Below are positions 33,683 to 41,110 of a DNA stretch of 44,711 nt, in pieces (position 1 is the first letter of the stretch; every line of letters starts with the position of its first letter). The stretch covers positions 1-44,711 of the IMG/VR virus record IMGVR_UViG_3300033571_024544, one strand, 5' to 3'. The stretch is from a virus. The position numbers and the translations under genes are program-made. The notes beneath the pieces were generated by a model that was not told where the DNA came from, did no database searches, and was given only the letters and a program-made list of their open reading frames with translations.

Positions 33683-34963
33683 ATGAAGAATCTTAAACTT
33701 GAATTGTTTAACTTCAAAAAGGATCTTGCTTTAGACCAGGAAGAGATATTTGTAATTGTGGAAAGCCATATGAATGCTTGTAATCAACACTCTGAGAAAA
33801 CTATAATTACTTCACTTAATGAAAGATTAAAGCCTTATACTTATGATAAGGATGTTAAATCTTTATTAGAGAACCTTAATGATGATGTAGCAAACTATGA
33901 ATTGTTATATGAATTAAAAAACTTATATAGTGTCCTTAATTCTAAAAATCAAGGTGAACTTTATAGACAACCTATAAATGTTTTACTACAAACTATTAAT
34001 TTAGAGACTGATCAAGATAGAATGTCAAAAGTTCTTAATGAGTTAGCAGTTTATGACTGGGTTCCAGAAATTAAAGTATTTGTTCATAACTTAACTAAAT
34101 CTCCAGAGAAAAGAAATAATCTTTTAAGTGGTGGTAATGCTGAATCAATTTTTACAATTGTTGAGCAAGTTGAAGAAGGACACATTGCATTAGTTAGAGA
34201 TTCTTGGTTTTTATTAACTGAAAATTCAATTGAAAAAACTTTATTAGAAAACCATGTTAAAGATATGGAAGCTTTACAAAGTTTAAGAACATTGGAAACA
34301 GCTATGAAATATGCCTCAGTTACTGAAAATAGAATCAATTTCAGAATTTCTGAATATATGACTATTGGTTTAGGAGTTGGTAAAAAAGCTCTTTTCATCA
34401 ATGATGATGAATTAAATGGTGAAACTACATTAGAAAGTTTATTTAATTCTCCAATTGTTCCAATTGTAAACAAAAACTTTTATCCAGTTTTATTAGAAAC
34501 TTCTAAAAACTTAGATAAATTTGTTGAATTAGATGTTGTTAAAAGAGTTAATAACTTAATTAATCCTTATTTAGAAGTATTTGCATTCAATTACAAAAAT
34601 AATACATTTGTTTACAGATGTGATGAGAGATATGGTAATTCATTCTTCAAATATGAATCAGCTTTAGAATTAGTAAATGAAGTAAGAAATGAATTAAATT
34701 GTGACTTAACTTATTTCTATGAAAATAAATTAGGTAAAGAGTTAATTGTTAAAAGAAAACTTGAAGATAAAGAAAGAGAAATTACTCTTAAATTGGAAGA
34801 TATTTACTTTAACATTGAAAAAATTAAAGGTTCTATCCAAATGATTGGTGAGTCAGAAACTTTAACAACTGCTCTTAAAAACTTAGAGAAAAGAAGTGCA
34901 AATCTTAATACTGAATTAAATGCAGTTAAAGAATTACAATACAAAGAAAGAATTAGAGGATAA
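33683..34963 (+). CDS. Predicted virion protein, unknown (426 residues)
   Basis: No family is recognised. The N-terminus (MKNLKLELFNFKK) is a weaker version of the shared packaging-type signature. The body is mixed alpha/beta, and the last 60 residues form a charged coiled coil (REITLKLEDIYFNIEKIKG to the end). It follows gp15 and has the late-type element TTTTTAATATAAATATATAG about 27 nt before the ATG. The stop overlaps the next start by one base (TAATG). Position next to neck and head genes suggests a structural or internal head role. Codon use is A/T-rich like the structural genes. Confidence 0.65.
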   Translation: MKNLKLELFNFKKDLALDQEEIFVIVESHMNACNQHSEKTIITSLNERLKPYTYDKDVKSLLENLNDDVANYELLYELKNLYSVLNSKNQGELYRQPINVLLQTINLETDQDRMSKVLNELAVYDWVPEIKVFVHNLTKSPEKRNNLLSGGNAESIFTIVEQVEEGHIALVRDSWFLLTENSIEKTLLENHVKDMEALQSLRTLETAMKYASVTENRINFRISEYMTIGLGVGKKALFINDDELNGETTLESLFNSPIVPIVNKNFYPVLLETSKNLDKFVELDVVKRVNNLINPYLEVFAFNYKNNTFVYRCDERYGNSFFKYESALELVNEVRNELNCDLTYFYENKLGKELIVKRKLEDKEREITLKLEDIYFNIEKIKGSIQMIGESETLTTALKNLEKRSANLNTELNAVKELQYKERIRG

Positions 34964-35169
34964 TGAAACATTTAAAACAATTTAATGAGGGTAAAGAAGA
35001 AATAATGGCAGCCATTGTTGTTAAAATATTTACTTTAATAGGATTTGATGTTGATGATGATGGAATAGTTACTTGTAAAACCAAATTAGCAAGATATATG
35101 AGTGATATATTAGTTAGAGAGGGAAAATTTGAAAAGATTGAACATAATAAATATAAAGCTAAAGTATAA
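34963..35169 (+). CDS. Small protein with packaging-type N-terminus
   Basis: This 68-residue protein begins MKHLKQFNEGKEE, which fits the first half of the shared signature (M-K-H-L-K-x-F). The rest is short and basic (VKIFTLIGFDVDDDGIVTCK) with no recognised family. Its start overlaps the upstream stop by one base, so it is made together with the 426-residue protein. A strong terminator follows. A small internal head protein is an inference. Confidence 0.55.
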   Translation: MKHLKQFNEGKEEIMAAIVVKIFTLIGFDVDDDGIVTCKTKLARYMSDILVREGKFEKIEHNKYKAKV

Positions 35170-35170
35170 T

Positions 35171-35208
35171 AAAAAATACTCAAACAAAAAAGTTTGAGTA
35201 TTTTTTTT
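35171..35208 (+). terminator. Terminator before the GIY-YIG gene, T-run merging into a promoter
   Basis: The stem AATACTCAAAC / GTTTGAGTATT (35175-35185 with 35192-35202) is followed by a T-run. The T-run is also the start of the TTTTTATATATAG element of the next gene. Confidence 0.85.
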
Positions 35209-35216
35209 ATATATAG
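35204..35216 (+). promoter_or_regulatory. Late-type promoter candidate for GIY-YIG gene, 4-nt spacing
   Basis: TTTTTATATATAG followed by ATT and the ATG at 35220, 4 nt after ATATATA; it overlaps the terminator T-run. Confidence 0.5.
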
Positions 35217-35219
35217 ATT

Positions 35220-35873
35220 ATGTATTCATTATATGTTTTAAAAGATCCAAATACTTTAATAATTAGATATGTAGGTTATTCAAATAGTCCTAAAAGAAGA
35301 TTATGGGAGCATATAAGAGATGCTAAAAAGGGTGTTAAAACACATAAATCATACTGGATAAAATCATTAATTGACAATCAGCAATCTCCATTAATTGAGA
35401 TTTTATATAATTGTGATAATCATGATGATATATTACACAAAGAGATTGAACTTATAAAAGAACTTAAAGATAATGGTATTTTATTAACTAATTTAACTGA
35501 TGGTGGTGATGGTCAAAGAGGTAAAAAATTAGATAGAAATCATCCAATTATAAATTACAATCTTGGTAAAAAGATGTCAGATGAAACTAAGATAAAACTA
35601 TCAGAATCTAGAAAGGGTATAGTCTTTACTGATGAACATAAAAATAAATTATCAATTAAAAAAACTGGATATAAAAGGAGCTTAGATTCAATAGAGAAAC
35701 AATCATTAACCAAATCTTGTAAAATAAAAGTTCTATATAATGATGAAGTTTTCATATTTTCTAAAAAATCAGAAGCTGTTAAATTTACTGGGGTTAACTC
35801 AAACCAAATAGATAAATTAATAGAAAAAGAAGAAAAATCTAAAAAAGGTTACTTTTTTATTAAACTTTATTAA
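35220..35873 (+). CDS. GIY-YIG homing endonuclease with NUMOD3 modules
   Basis: This 217-residue protein has a GIY-YIG domain: S-L-Y-V-L (3-7), Y-V-G-Y-S-N-S-P-K-R-R-L (19-30) with the catalytic Arg, and a Glu near 81 in the I-E-L-I-K-E-L helix. Two NUMOD3-type DNA-binding segments follow (G-K-K-M-S-D-E-T-K-I-K-L and E-H-K-N-K-L-S). A C-terminal part may be a small HTH. It resembles free-standing Seg-type endonucleases of T4, which cut intron-free or variant alleles to spread. It sits between a small gene and the late sigma gene, with its own ATATATA element 4 nt before the ATG and a terminator upstream. Confidence 0.9.
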   Translation: MYSLYVLKDPNTLIIRYVGYSNSPKRRLWEHIRDAKKGVKTHKSYWIKSLIDNQQSPLIEILYNCDNHDDILHKEIELIKELKDNGILLTNLTDGGDGQRGKKLDRNHPIINYNLGKKMSDETKIKLSESRKGIVFTDEHKNKLSIKKTGYKRSLDSIEKQSLTKSCKIKVLYNDEVFIFSKKSEAVKFTGVNSNQIDKLIEKEEKSKKGYFFIKLY

Positions 35874-35874
35874 T

Positions 35875-35888
35875 CATAAATATATAAC
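35875..35888 (+). promoter_or_regulatory. Promoter candidate for the sigma gene
   Basis: CATAAATATATAAC stands directly before the ATG at 35889, 2 nt after ATATATA. It supports this ATG as the native start of the sigma gene. Confidence 0.4.
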
Positions 35889-36312
35889 ATGAAACCATTA
35901 AAGGTAAATAAAGAGTTTAACTCTTATAAAAAATGATTTAAAGGTTATTTATTTAAACAATAAAGATCTCTACATAGAGATCATAGTGTCAAAAGCACAG
36001 GGAAGACTAACAAGAAATGCTGAGAAAATGCTAGAACTTTTAGCAAAGAAAACAATCAAAAAAATGAGATACTGGTCAAATGATGACAAGTTAGATTGTT
36101 ACCAAAGTGGATTATTAGATATGTTCCAAAACTGGTATAACTTCAATGAAGACAAATCAATTAATGCATTTGCTTACTTTACAGAGATATTCAAAAGAGG
36201 ATTAGCAAAAGGATGGAATGATCTTTATAAAAAGAAAGGTGATAATGAACATCAAATTAAACTTATTTCAATAAATAGTGCAAATGATGGAAATGGACTC
36301 CACTCAATCTAA
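35889..36312 (+). pseudogene. 55: Late-transcription sigma factor (gp55-like), with an apparent one-base frameshift
   Basis: The body (from a GTG at 35986, 108 residues) has a sigma region 2-like helix pair, with K-L-D-C-Y-Q-S-G-L-L-D, a YNFNEDKS segment, F-A-Y-F-T-E-I-F-K-R-G and A-K-G-W-N-D-L-Y. T4 gp55 has the equivalent N-P-F-A-Y-F-T-Q-I. The open frame runs upstream of the GTG to 35908 and still reads like protein (V-I-Y-L-N-N-K-D-L-Y-I-E-I-I). An ATG at 35889 opens MKPLKVNKEFNSYKK and stops at TGA 35934-35936. A six-A run just before lies where one fewer base would join both parts into a 140-residue protein. The real gene is probably 35889-36312. Sequencing error, mutation or programmed +1 shift are all possible. 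Confidence 0.7.
35965..35982 (+). repeat. 8-bp inverted repeat before the GTG of the sigma gene
   Basis: GATCTCTA and TAGAGATC with a 2-nt loop lie inside what I believe is coding sequence of the sigma gene. It could be an attenuating hairpin if the GTG at 35986 is used. Confidence 0.4.
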
Positions 36313-36457
36313 TATTAAAGTATATGATATAGTGGTAAATCCTGGATTTGGTTCTGCCACTATAACAAATACAATGTCTATTTTTCCACCAAAGAATGTT
36401 ATAAGAAAGAAAAAGATAGAAAACTTATTAGTGATTTTTGATAAAAGTAGTAAATAA
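36293..36457 (+). CDS. Small hypothetical protein overlapping the sigma gene
   Basis: This 54-residue frame starts within the last 20 bases of the sigma gene, in another frame. It reads MDSTQSNIKVYDIVVNPGFG, then a basic region (PPKNVIRKKKIENLLVIFD). The DIVVNPGFGSATI part looks like a small beta domain. Overlapping starts are frequent in this genome, which supports it, but the evidence is a plausible sequence and intact frame only. Partners of gp55 in T4 (gp33) are small as well, but I see no specific match. Confidence 0.45.
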   Translation: MDSTQSNIKVYDIVVNPGFGSATITNTMSIFPPKNVIRKKKIENLLVIFDKSSK

Positions 36458-36463
36458 AGACTA

Positions 36464-36775
36464 ATGAAAAATTTATCAGAGACTATTATTCTTCAACTTT
36501 GGGAAGAATCTATTAAAGGAAAAGGTTCAAGACCAGATGGTTGTTCTATACATATAGACTTAGAAAGTAGATTACATTATATCAATACAGAATATGAATT
36601 AAGACAATCAAATGTTATTCCTGATGAATATGAAGTAGCAGTTGGTACACCAATTAAAGTTCATGTAACTGATAATATCTATAATATTCTAAAAGAAGAA
36701 AAATCAATTAGATTATTACAAACAGAACTAAGAAACTTAGTTGATTTAAAAGAAATTGAATATATTTTAAATTAA
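36464..36775 (+). CDS. Unknown small protein (103 residues)
   Basis: No family is recognised. It has a helical start (MKNLSETIILQLWEESIKG), a beta-rich centre (SRLHYINTEYELRQ) and a helical end. The coding end overlaps the convergent gp4-like gene by 4 nt. It is close to the sigma gene and the 54-residue gene on the same strand, so it is probably part of the same transcript. The function is unknown. Confidence 0.6.
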   Translation: MKNLSETIILQLWEESIKGKGSRPDGCSIHIDLESRLHYINTEYELRQSNVIPDEYEVAVGTPIKVHVTDNIYNILKEEKSIRLLQTELRNLVDLKEIEYILN

Positions 36776-37302
36776 AGACTGAACTTTTTTAAGTGATTTT
36801 CTGTTATAATTATAAAGTCATAACCCTTTTTATTACACCATGCAATCATAGTTTCCCACTTATTTTTATTCTTATAAGCCATCTTTAAATCATACTCAAA
36901 ACTTTTTAACTTTTTCAAACTTGTTTCAGGTACATTTGCAAATTTACCTTCATTTAATTGTATAACCATATCATATTCTTTTTGTGGTTTAACCTCAACA
37001 ACAACCTCTTTAAGAGTTCCATCTGCTAATCTCATTCTATAAAAGAAATCAGGATAATATCTGTGAGCTTTAACTTTTGTATCACCATTATCAAAGTGTG
37101 TCATTTGATATGGTATTTCTAAACATTCTGCACCCCATTGAAATATTTCTGGTTTCATATCCATCCAAAACATAATCTTCTTCTCCCAAGATGAACGATA
37201 ATACACACCACCCTCTGTGTTAAGTTTTAAGACCTTATCTTTATTCTGAGGTATAAAGTTACCACCATGAAATTTTGAGTTGTTAGGTTTAGAATTTATC
37301 AT
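36772..37302 (-). CDS. 4: Head completion protein, gp4-like PD-(D/E)xK nuclease fold
   Basis: This 176-residue protein has V-Y-Y-R-S-S-W-E-K-K (about 32-41), H-R-Y-Y-P-D-F-F (about 82-89) and V-V-V-E-V-K-P (about 100-106). The Arg-Ser-Ser-Trp-Glu, P-D-F and E-V-K elements are those of the gp4/TnsA-like nuclease fold (catalytic D and E-x-K). T4 gp4 (150 residues) completes packaged heads before tail joining. The extra N-terminal residues (about 20) are basic and flexible. It has a TTTTTATATATAA element about 18 nt before the ATG, divergent from the next plus gene. Confidence 0.8.
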   Translation of the reverse strand: MINSKPNNSKFHGGNFIPQNKDKVLKLNTEGGVYYRSSWEKKIMFWMDMKPEIFQWGAECLEIPYQMTHFDNGDTKVKAHRYYPDFFYRMRLADGTLKEVVVEVKPQKEYDMVIQLNEGKFANVPETSLKKLKSFEYDLKMAYKNKNKWETMIAWCNKKGYDFIIITENHLKKFSL

Positions 37303-37317
37303 TGTTTGATTTACTTT

Positions 37318-37333
37318 TTTTTATATATAAAAA
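37318..37333. promoter_or_regulatory. Divergent late-type promoter pair, gp4-like and 231-residue genes
   Basis: TTTTTATATATAA reads on both strands (37318-37330 plus, 37321-37333 minus), about 15-18 nt before each ATG. Confidence 0.45.
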
Positions 37334-37345
37334 TAAAAATCCCTT

Positions 37346-38041
37346 ATGGCTGAACTACTAGAAAGAGTTAAATTAAACTTACTTGTTAATGGAGATGGAA
37401 TTGTTGAGAACTTTAAGAATAACTCACTTTTCTTTTATGAAAAGTATAATCAAAGTACACCAGATGTATTGGCTATTAGTACTACTGATATTTATCCAGG
37501 AGGTTTTTATTTCTTTCATTATTTAGATGATTCAAATTGGATGAAATATTCACCAGTATTTGTTGCAGATTTTAAAAAGTTTGATGATAAAGTAGTTTTA
37601 TTTGCTGTTAATTTTAATTTTATACCAATGGAGATAAGAGCAATGTTATTTGATAACTTTATTCTACCAGAAGACTTTGAAAAAAATAGTTTACTAAAAG
37701 TTGATTATAATGGTATGTATAATGAGATTAGAAGGTTAGGATTTGAATATGCTTTAATGGAGTTCAATGCAATTCAATTAGTAAGAGTTCATAGAATAAG
37801 TTTAGAGTTACTACCAAGATTTTTATACTCACAACATCCTATAAATAAATATGATCCAAATAAATTAATTGAAATATGGGCTGCTAAGATTGGTAAAAGA
37901 GATGAAAGACATAAAGAAATAATGACATCTGCACTAGATGACTTTTATGATGTTAATAAAGAGATTTCAGAAAAGTATAATGTGATGAAGGATCATATTA
38001 AGAGATTGCAGACAAGTCTTACCAAGTATGGGAAAAGATAA
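37346..38041 (+). CDS. Conserved-looking phage virion protein (possible DNA-end-protector type)
   Basis: This 231-residue protein contains Y-P-G-G-F-Y-F-F-H-Y (about 50-59), then Y-S-P-V-F-V-A-D-F and N-F-N-F-I-P-M-E-I-R-A-M-L-F-D (about 89-103). I recall an F-P-L-x-x-x-x-x-x-x-x-x-G-x-N-x-H-Y-L-P-x-x-x-R-x-x-L pattern from proteins in marine T4-like phages that were sometimes labelled DNA end protector (gp2-like). The match here is to the pattern, not to a certain function. The C-terminus is a charged helix (KEISEKYNVMKDHIKRLQT). It lies between gp4 and the endonuclease/portal region, which suits a head protein. Confidence 0.6.
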   Translation: MAELLERVKLNLLVNGDGIVENFKNNSLFFYEKYNQSTPDVLAISTTDIYPGGFYFFHYLDDSNWMKYSPVFVADFKKFDDKVVLFAVNFNFIPMEIRAMLFDNFILPEDFEKNSLLKVDYNGMYNEIRRLGFEYALMEFNAIQLVRVHRISLELLPRFLYSQHPINKYDPNKLIEIWAAKIGKRDERHKEIMTSALDDFYDVNKEISEKYNVMKDHIKRLQTSLTKYGKR

Positions 38042-38048
38042 AATATAG

Positions 38049-38088
38049 AAAAATGTGTAAAATATAGAAAAAGAGGAAACACATTTTT
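38049..38088 (+). terminator. Weak terminator-like hairpin before the HTH gene
   Basis: The inverted repeat AAAAATGTGT / ACACATTTTT (38049-38058 with 38079-38088) has a 20-nt loop. Its T-run is the start of the TTTTTAATATATAC element. Weak stem, long loop. Confidence 0.45.
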
Positions 38089-38097
38089 AATATATAC
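38084..38097 (+). promoter_or_regulatory. Late-type promoter candidate for HTH/HNH module, 4-nt spacing
   Basis: TTTTTAATATATAC is followed by TAT and the ATG at 38101, 4 nt after ATATATA. Confidence 0.5.
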
Positions 38098-38100
38098 TAT

Positions 38101-38238
38101 ATGAAGGCAAAAGATGTAATGTTAAAGTATAGTATAACAAGAAGAACCCTAAGTAATTGGGTTAAGAAAGGTATAATTGAAGTAGAACTTACTCCAACAG
38201 GTAGATATATTTATATTGAAAAAAAGAAAGAAATATAA
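38101..38238 (+). CDS. MerR/excisionase-like helix-turn-helix protein (45 residues)
   Basis: The short protein reads MKAKDVMLKYSITRRTLSNWVKKG and ends in GRYIYIEKKKEI. The order of a helix, R-R-T-L-x-x-W, G-x-I and a final beta hairpin with a G-R-Y-I-Y is that of a small MerR/IS607-type DNA-binding domain. It ends in TAATG shared with the HNH gene, so both are translated together. ATATATAC with 4 nt spacing stands before its ATG. It probably gives DNA binding to the mobile module or represses it. No catalytic domain is attached. Confidence 0.6.
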   Translation: MKAKDVMLKYSITRRTLSNWVKKGIIEVELTPTGRYIYIEKKKEI

Positions 38239-38930
38239 TGAAAAGTTGTAGTAAATGTAAAATTGAAAAAGAATTTATTCATTTTCATAAATGTTCAAAG
38301 AATAAGATTGGATATAGGTCACAATGTATTTCTTGTGGAAATGAATATAAAATTCTAAATAAAGATAAACAAAAAGAATATTTTAAAAATAGAAATAATT
38401 CAAAAAAAGAAGAATTAAAAGTAAAAGCATCAGAGTATTATTTGATAAATAAAGAAAGAATTATATCAAAAACTAAAGAATACTATGACAATAATAAAGA
38501 ATCTAAATTAGAGTATCAAAAAGAGTATCAAAAAAACAATAAAGATAAAAGAAATTCTTACCTAATTGAAAGAAGACAAAATGATCCTTTATTTAAGCTA
38601 ATAACAAATGTTAGAAATTTAATATATAATTCATTCTATTATAATGGATATTCTAAAAATTCAAAGACAGAAGAACTATTAGGTTGTTCTTTTGAAGAAC
38701 TAAAGCAACATTTAGAATCTAAATTTGAACCTTGGATGACTTGGGATAATAGAGGATTATATAATGGTGAATTAAACTATGGTTGGGATATTGACCATGT
38801 TATACCATTATCAAGTGTAAATGAAGAAATTGATATAATAAAATTAAATCATTATACAAATTTACAACCACTCTGTAGTAAAGTAAACAGAGATATAAAG
38901 AAAGATAATTTAGAATATGGCGTCATATAA
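38238..38930 (+). CDS. HNH homing endonuclease
   Basis: The C-terminal part of this 230-residue protein has G-W-D-I-D-H-V-I-P-L-S (about 180-190) and N-L-Q-P-L-C-S-K-V-N (about 205-215), the core of HNH nucleases of the mobile homing type. The N-terminus has two Cys pairs (C-S-K-C at 4-7 and C-I-S-C at 30-33) that likely bind zinc. A long Lys/Asn-rich helix links both. The last 14 bases overlap the portal start. It belongs with the small HTH gene upstream, and the pair looks like a mobile insertion between the virion genes. Confidence 0.85.
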   Translation: MKSCSKCKIEKEFIHFHKCSKNKIGYRSQCISCGNEYKILNKDKQKEYFKNRNNSKKEELKVKASEYYLINKERIISKTKEYYDNNKESKLEYQKEYQKNNKDKRNSYLIERRQNDPLFKLITNVRNLIYNSFYYNGYSKNSKTEELLGCSFEELKQHLESKFEPWMTWDNRGLYNGELNYGWDIDHVIPLSSVNEEIDIIKLNHYTNLQPLCSKVNRDIKKDNLEYGVI

Positions 38931-40671
38931 CAATTTTGACACAAATAGTAACACTGCAAACTTTGGAGCTGCTGGACAATCTGCAGTAGAAAACAAAGGA
39001 CTATTTAATAGGATATTAAGGACTTTATCATCTTATGGTATGAACTATGATGATATGATTATTAGAAATCAAGTAGGTATTGGAATTAATGAAGATCCAT
39101 ATGCTGCTCGTGGAAATTCGATGTATGATTTCTTCTCCCAAAGGGCTGTAGCATCTGTATTAAACAGAAAATCAATACCTTATCTAGACAAAGCTTATGC
39201 AGATAAAAGAAGAATTTTAAGAGAGTATTCTATTAAAGATGAGATTAGAGACTTTGTGAGTTCAATTGCTGATGAGTGTATAGTTTATAATGATGAGAGA
39301 GATTTCTGTTCACCAGTGGCTTTACCAGTAGAATATTCAACAGAGATACAAGATAAGTATCAAGAGTACTTTGAATCAATTTATAACAAGTTTGGTTTCT
39401 CTGATAACATTACTGCATGGAATATGATGAAAGACTTTTTAGTTGATGGTTATGTTGCACTTGAGATTATATTTGATGATAAAAAGAAAAATATTATTAG
39501 TTTCAATAGATTAAGACCAGAGACTTTAGTTCCTGCATATGAACCAGCAATTGGTCATTTATGGATTCAGTTTCCTGAGGATCCACAATTAAGAAGAATA
39601 TTTTTAGATTCACAGATAGTTTATGTTTCTTATTCAACTCAAAATGAATTTTCAGAGACATCTTATGTAGAGGGTTTGATTAAGCCTTATAATCAATTAA
39701 AAATATTACAACAAACAAGAATAATGTTTAACATTATTAATGCAACTATTTATCAAAAGTTTACTATTCCAATCAAAGGTATGTCAAGACAAAGAGCAGA
39801 AGAGCAAATAGGTCAATTAATACATGATTATTCAGAAGAAGTAGAATGGGATGATTCATTGGGAACTTTAACAATTAATGGTTCTAAACACTTACCTTAT
39901 AACAAACAGATTTGGTTTCCTGAGGGAGATGGTGGGACACCTAATATGGAATTAGTTTCTCCACAAGGTCATAACTTAAATGATGACACAATGTTAGATT
40001 GGTTTTTCAAGGCACTAAAAAGGGCATCTAAAATACCAATGTCAAGATTTGAAGGTGATAATGGTGGTGGTAACTTAGTTACTGATGCAGCTGAGATGAC
40101 AAGAGATGAGATTAAGTTTCACAACTTTGTAAATAGATTAAGATCTAACTTTAAAGAATTAATTGTTAAACCATTAAGACTACAGATGTTAATTGAATTT
40201 CCTGAATTAAAAGATGACCAGTTTTTTACAAATGCTATTGATGTTAATTTCTTTACCAATCAAGTATTTGAAGAATGGAAAAAGATAAACAATTTAGAAA
40301 AGAAAGCAGGTATAGTTGGTACTTTACTTGGTGTTATGAATGGTGAGAAACCATACTTTCACATTGAATGGATTATGGATAATGTATTCAAACTTACTCC
40401 AGAAGAAAAGGCAGAAAATGCTAAGTACTGGGCAATGGATGTTGCTAATCAAGCAGCTGCAGCAACTGGTGAACCTGGTGCTCCATCAGAAGGTGGTGGA
40501 GGTGGTGGCTTTGGTGGTTCTGGTGAAAGTGGTGAAATGCCTGGTGGTGGAGGTCAAGCAGCTCCACAAGCAGCACCTGAAGCTCCTGCACAAGGTGGAG
40601 GTCAAGCAGCACCTCAAGCAGCACCAGAAGCTCCTCCAGCACCAGAGGGTGGAGGTGAGTTTGAATTCTAA
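38917..40671 (+). CDS. 20: Portal vertex protein (gp20-like)
   Basis: This 584-residue protein fits T4 gp20 (524 residues), the dodecameric DNA channel of the head that also starts head assembly. Visible features include Y-A-A-R-G-N-S-M-Y-D-F (about 68-78), R-R-I-L-R-E-Y-S-I-K-D-E-I (about 105-117) and W-N-M-M-K-D-F-L-V-D-G-Y-V-A (about 168-181). The N-x-x-N-x-x-G-D-T-M-L-D-W-F-type part and the M-S-R-F-E-G-D region lie near 348-385. The C-terminal 70 residues are a low-complexity tail of Gly, Ala, Pro, Gln and Glu not present in T4. The ATG overlaps the HNH gene end, so translation is coupled. A terminator follows, shared with the convergent gene. Confidence 0.85.
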   Translation: MASYNNFDTNSNTANFGAAGQSAVENKGLFNRILRTLSSYGMNYDDMIIRNQVGIGINEDPYAARGNSMYDFFSQRAVASVLNRKSIPYLDKAYADKRRILREYSIKDEIRDFVSSIADECIVYNDERDFCSPVALPVEYSTEIQDKYQEYFESIYNKFGFSDNITAWNMMKDFLVDGYVALEIIFDDKKKNIISFNRLRPETLVPAYEPAIGHLWIQFPEDPQLRRIFLDSQIVYVSYSTQNEFSETSYVEGLIKPYNQLKILQQTRIMFNIINATIYQKFTIPIKGMSRQRAEEQIGQLIHDYSEEVEWDDSLGTLTINGSKHLPYNKQIWFPEGDGGTPNMELVSPQGHNLNDDTMLDWFFKALKRASKIPMSRFEGDNGGGNLVTDAAEMTRDEIKFHNFVNRLRSNFKELIVKPLRLQMLIEFPELKDDQFFTNAIDVNFFTNQVFEEWKKINNLEKKAGIVGTLLGVMNGEKPYFHIEWIMDNVFKLTPEEKAENAKYWAMDVANQAAAATGEPGAPSEGGGGGGFGGSGESGEMPGGGGQAAPQAAPEAPAQGGGQAAPQAAPEAPPAPEGGGEFEF

Positions 40672-40678
40672 TAAAAAT

Positions 40679-40706
40679 AAAATCCTTTCAATTGAAAGGA
40701 TTTTTT
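40679..40706. terminator. Bidirectional terminator after the portal gene
   Basis: The palindromic stem around AATCCTTTCA / TGAAAGGATT (40681-40690 with 40693-40702) has a T-run after. It serves the portal gene and the convergent 140-residue gene, whose TGA stop lies in the stem. Confidence 0.85.
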
Positions 40707-41110
40707 GTTTCTGGTAAGTCTATTGTAAATGAAACATTTCTCTCTGTGAATACTTGTCTGACTTCAAGTTCTATACCTGCATCATAAATTTCTTTTAATT
40801 TTTTTCCACAATCAGTTTCTAAAAATTCTGCTTCTAATGTTAAGTTTTCAATATTATTATCTTTTATAATGAAAGTCATACCACTTATACTAAAAGCCAT
40901 TGTTTGTAATTTACCTGGATTTTCAAGAGTTACAAAATCTTGTACCATTCCAATCTTTTGTATATTGTCAACATCAAACTGAACTTTCTTACCTTCGAGT
41001 AGTGTAGATAGTTTAATATCTCTATAAAAAGATTTCCACTCATTATAAGTGGAAAGTGCTTTATCATACTGGTCTAAAGTATTATTGTTTAGTTTTACAT
41101 TTAATTTCAT
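40688..41110 (-). CDS. Unknown protein (140 residues)
   Basis: No family is recognised. The protein is small with helix then beta sections (FYRDIKLSTLLEGKKVQFDV, then GMTFIIKDNNIENLTLEAEF). The stop is TGA and lies inside the shared terminator hairpin. The start overlaps the RNase R-like gene stop by one base (TAATG), so it is probably made together with it and may be its partner. Confidence 0.6.
   Translation of the reverse strand: MKLNVKLNNNTLDQYDKALSTYNEWKSFYRDIKLSTLLEGKKVQFDVDNIQKIGMVQDFVTLENPGKLQTMAFSISGMTFIIKDNNIENLTLEAEFLETDCGKKLKEIYDAGIELEVRQVFTERNVSFTIDLPETKNPFN

Noticed and set aside
34084-34473. A 129-codon minus-strand frame inside the 426-residue gene
   Set aside because: It is opposite to a well-formed gene with matching promoter and coupling; composition is typical for a shadow.
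35889-35936. A separate 15-codon peptide before the sigma gene
   Set aside because: It is better explained as the true start of the sigma gene, separated by one base in an A-run.
40340-40717. Plus-strand frame (125 codons) and a minus frame (40445-40642) at the portal 3' end
   Set aside because: They are Val/Leu/His/Gln-rich shadows of the low-complexity tail and continue into the terminator.
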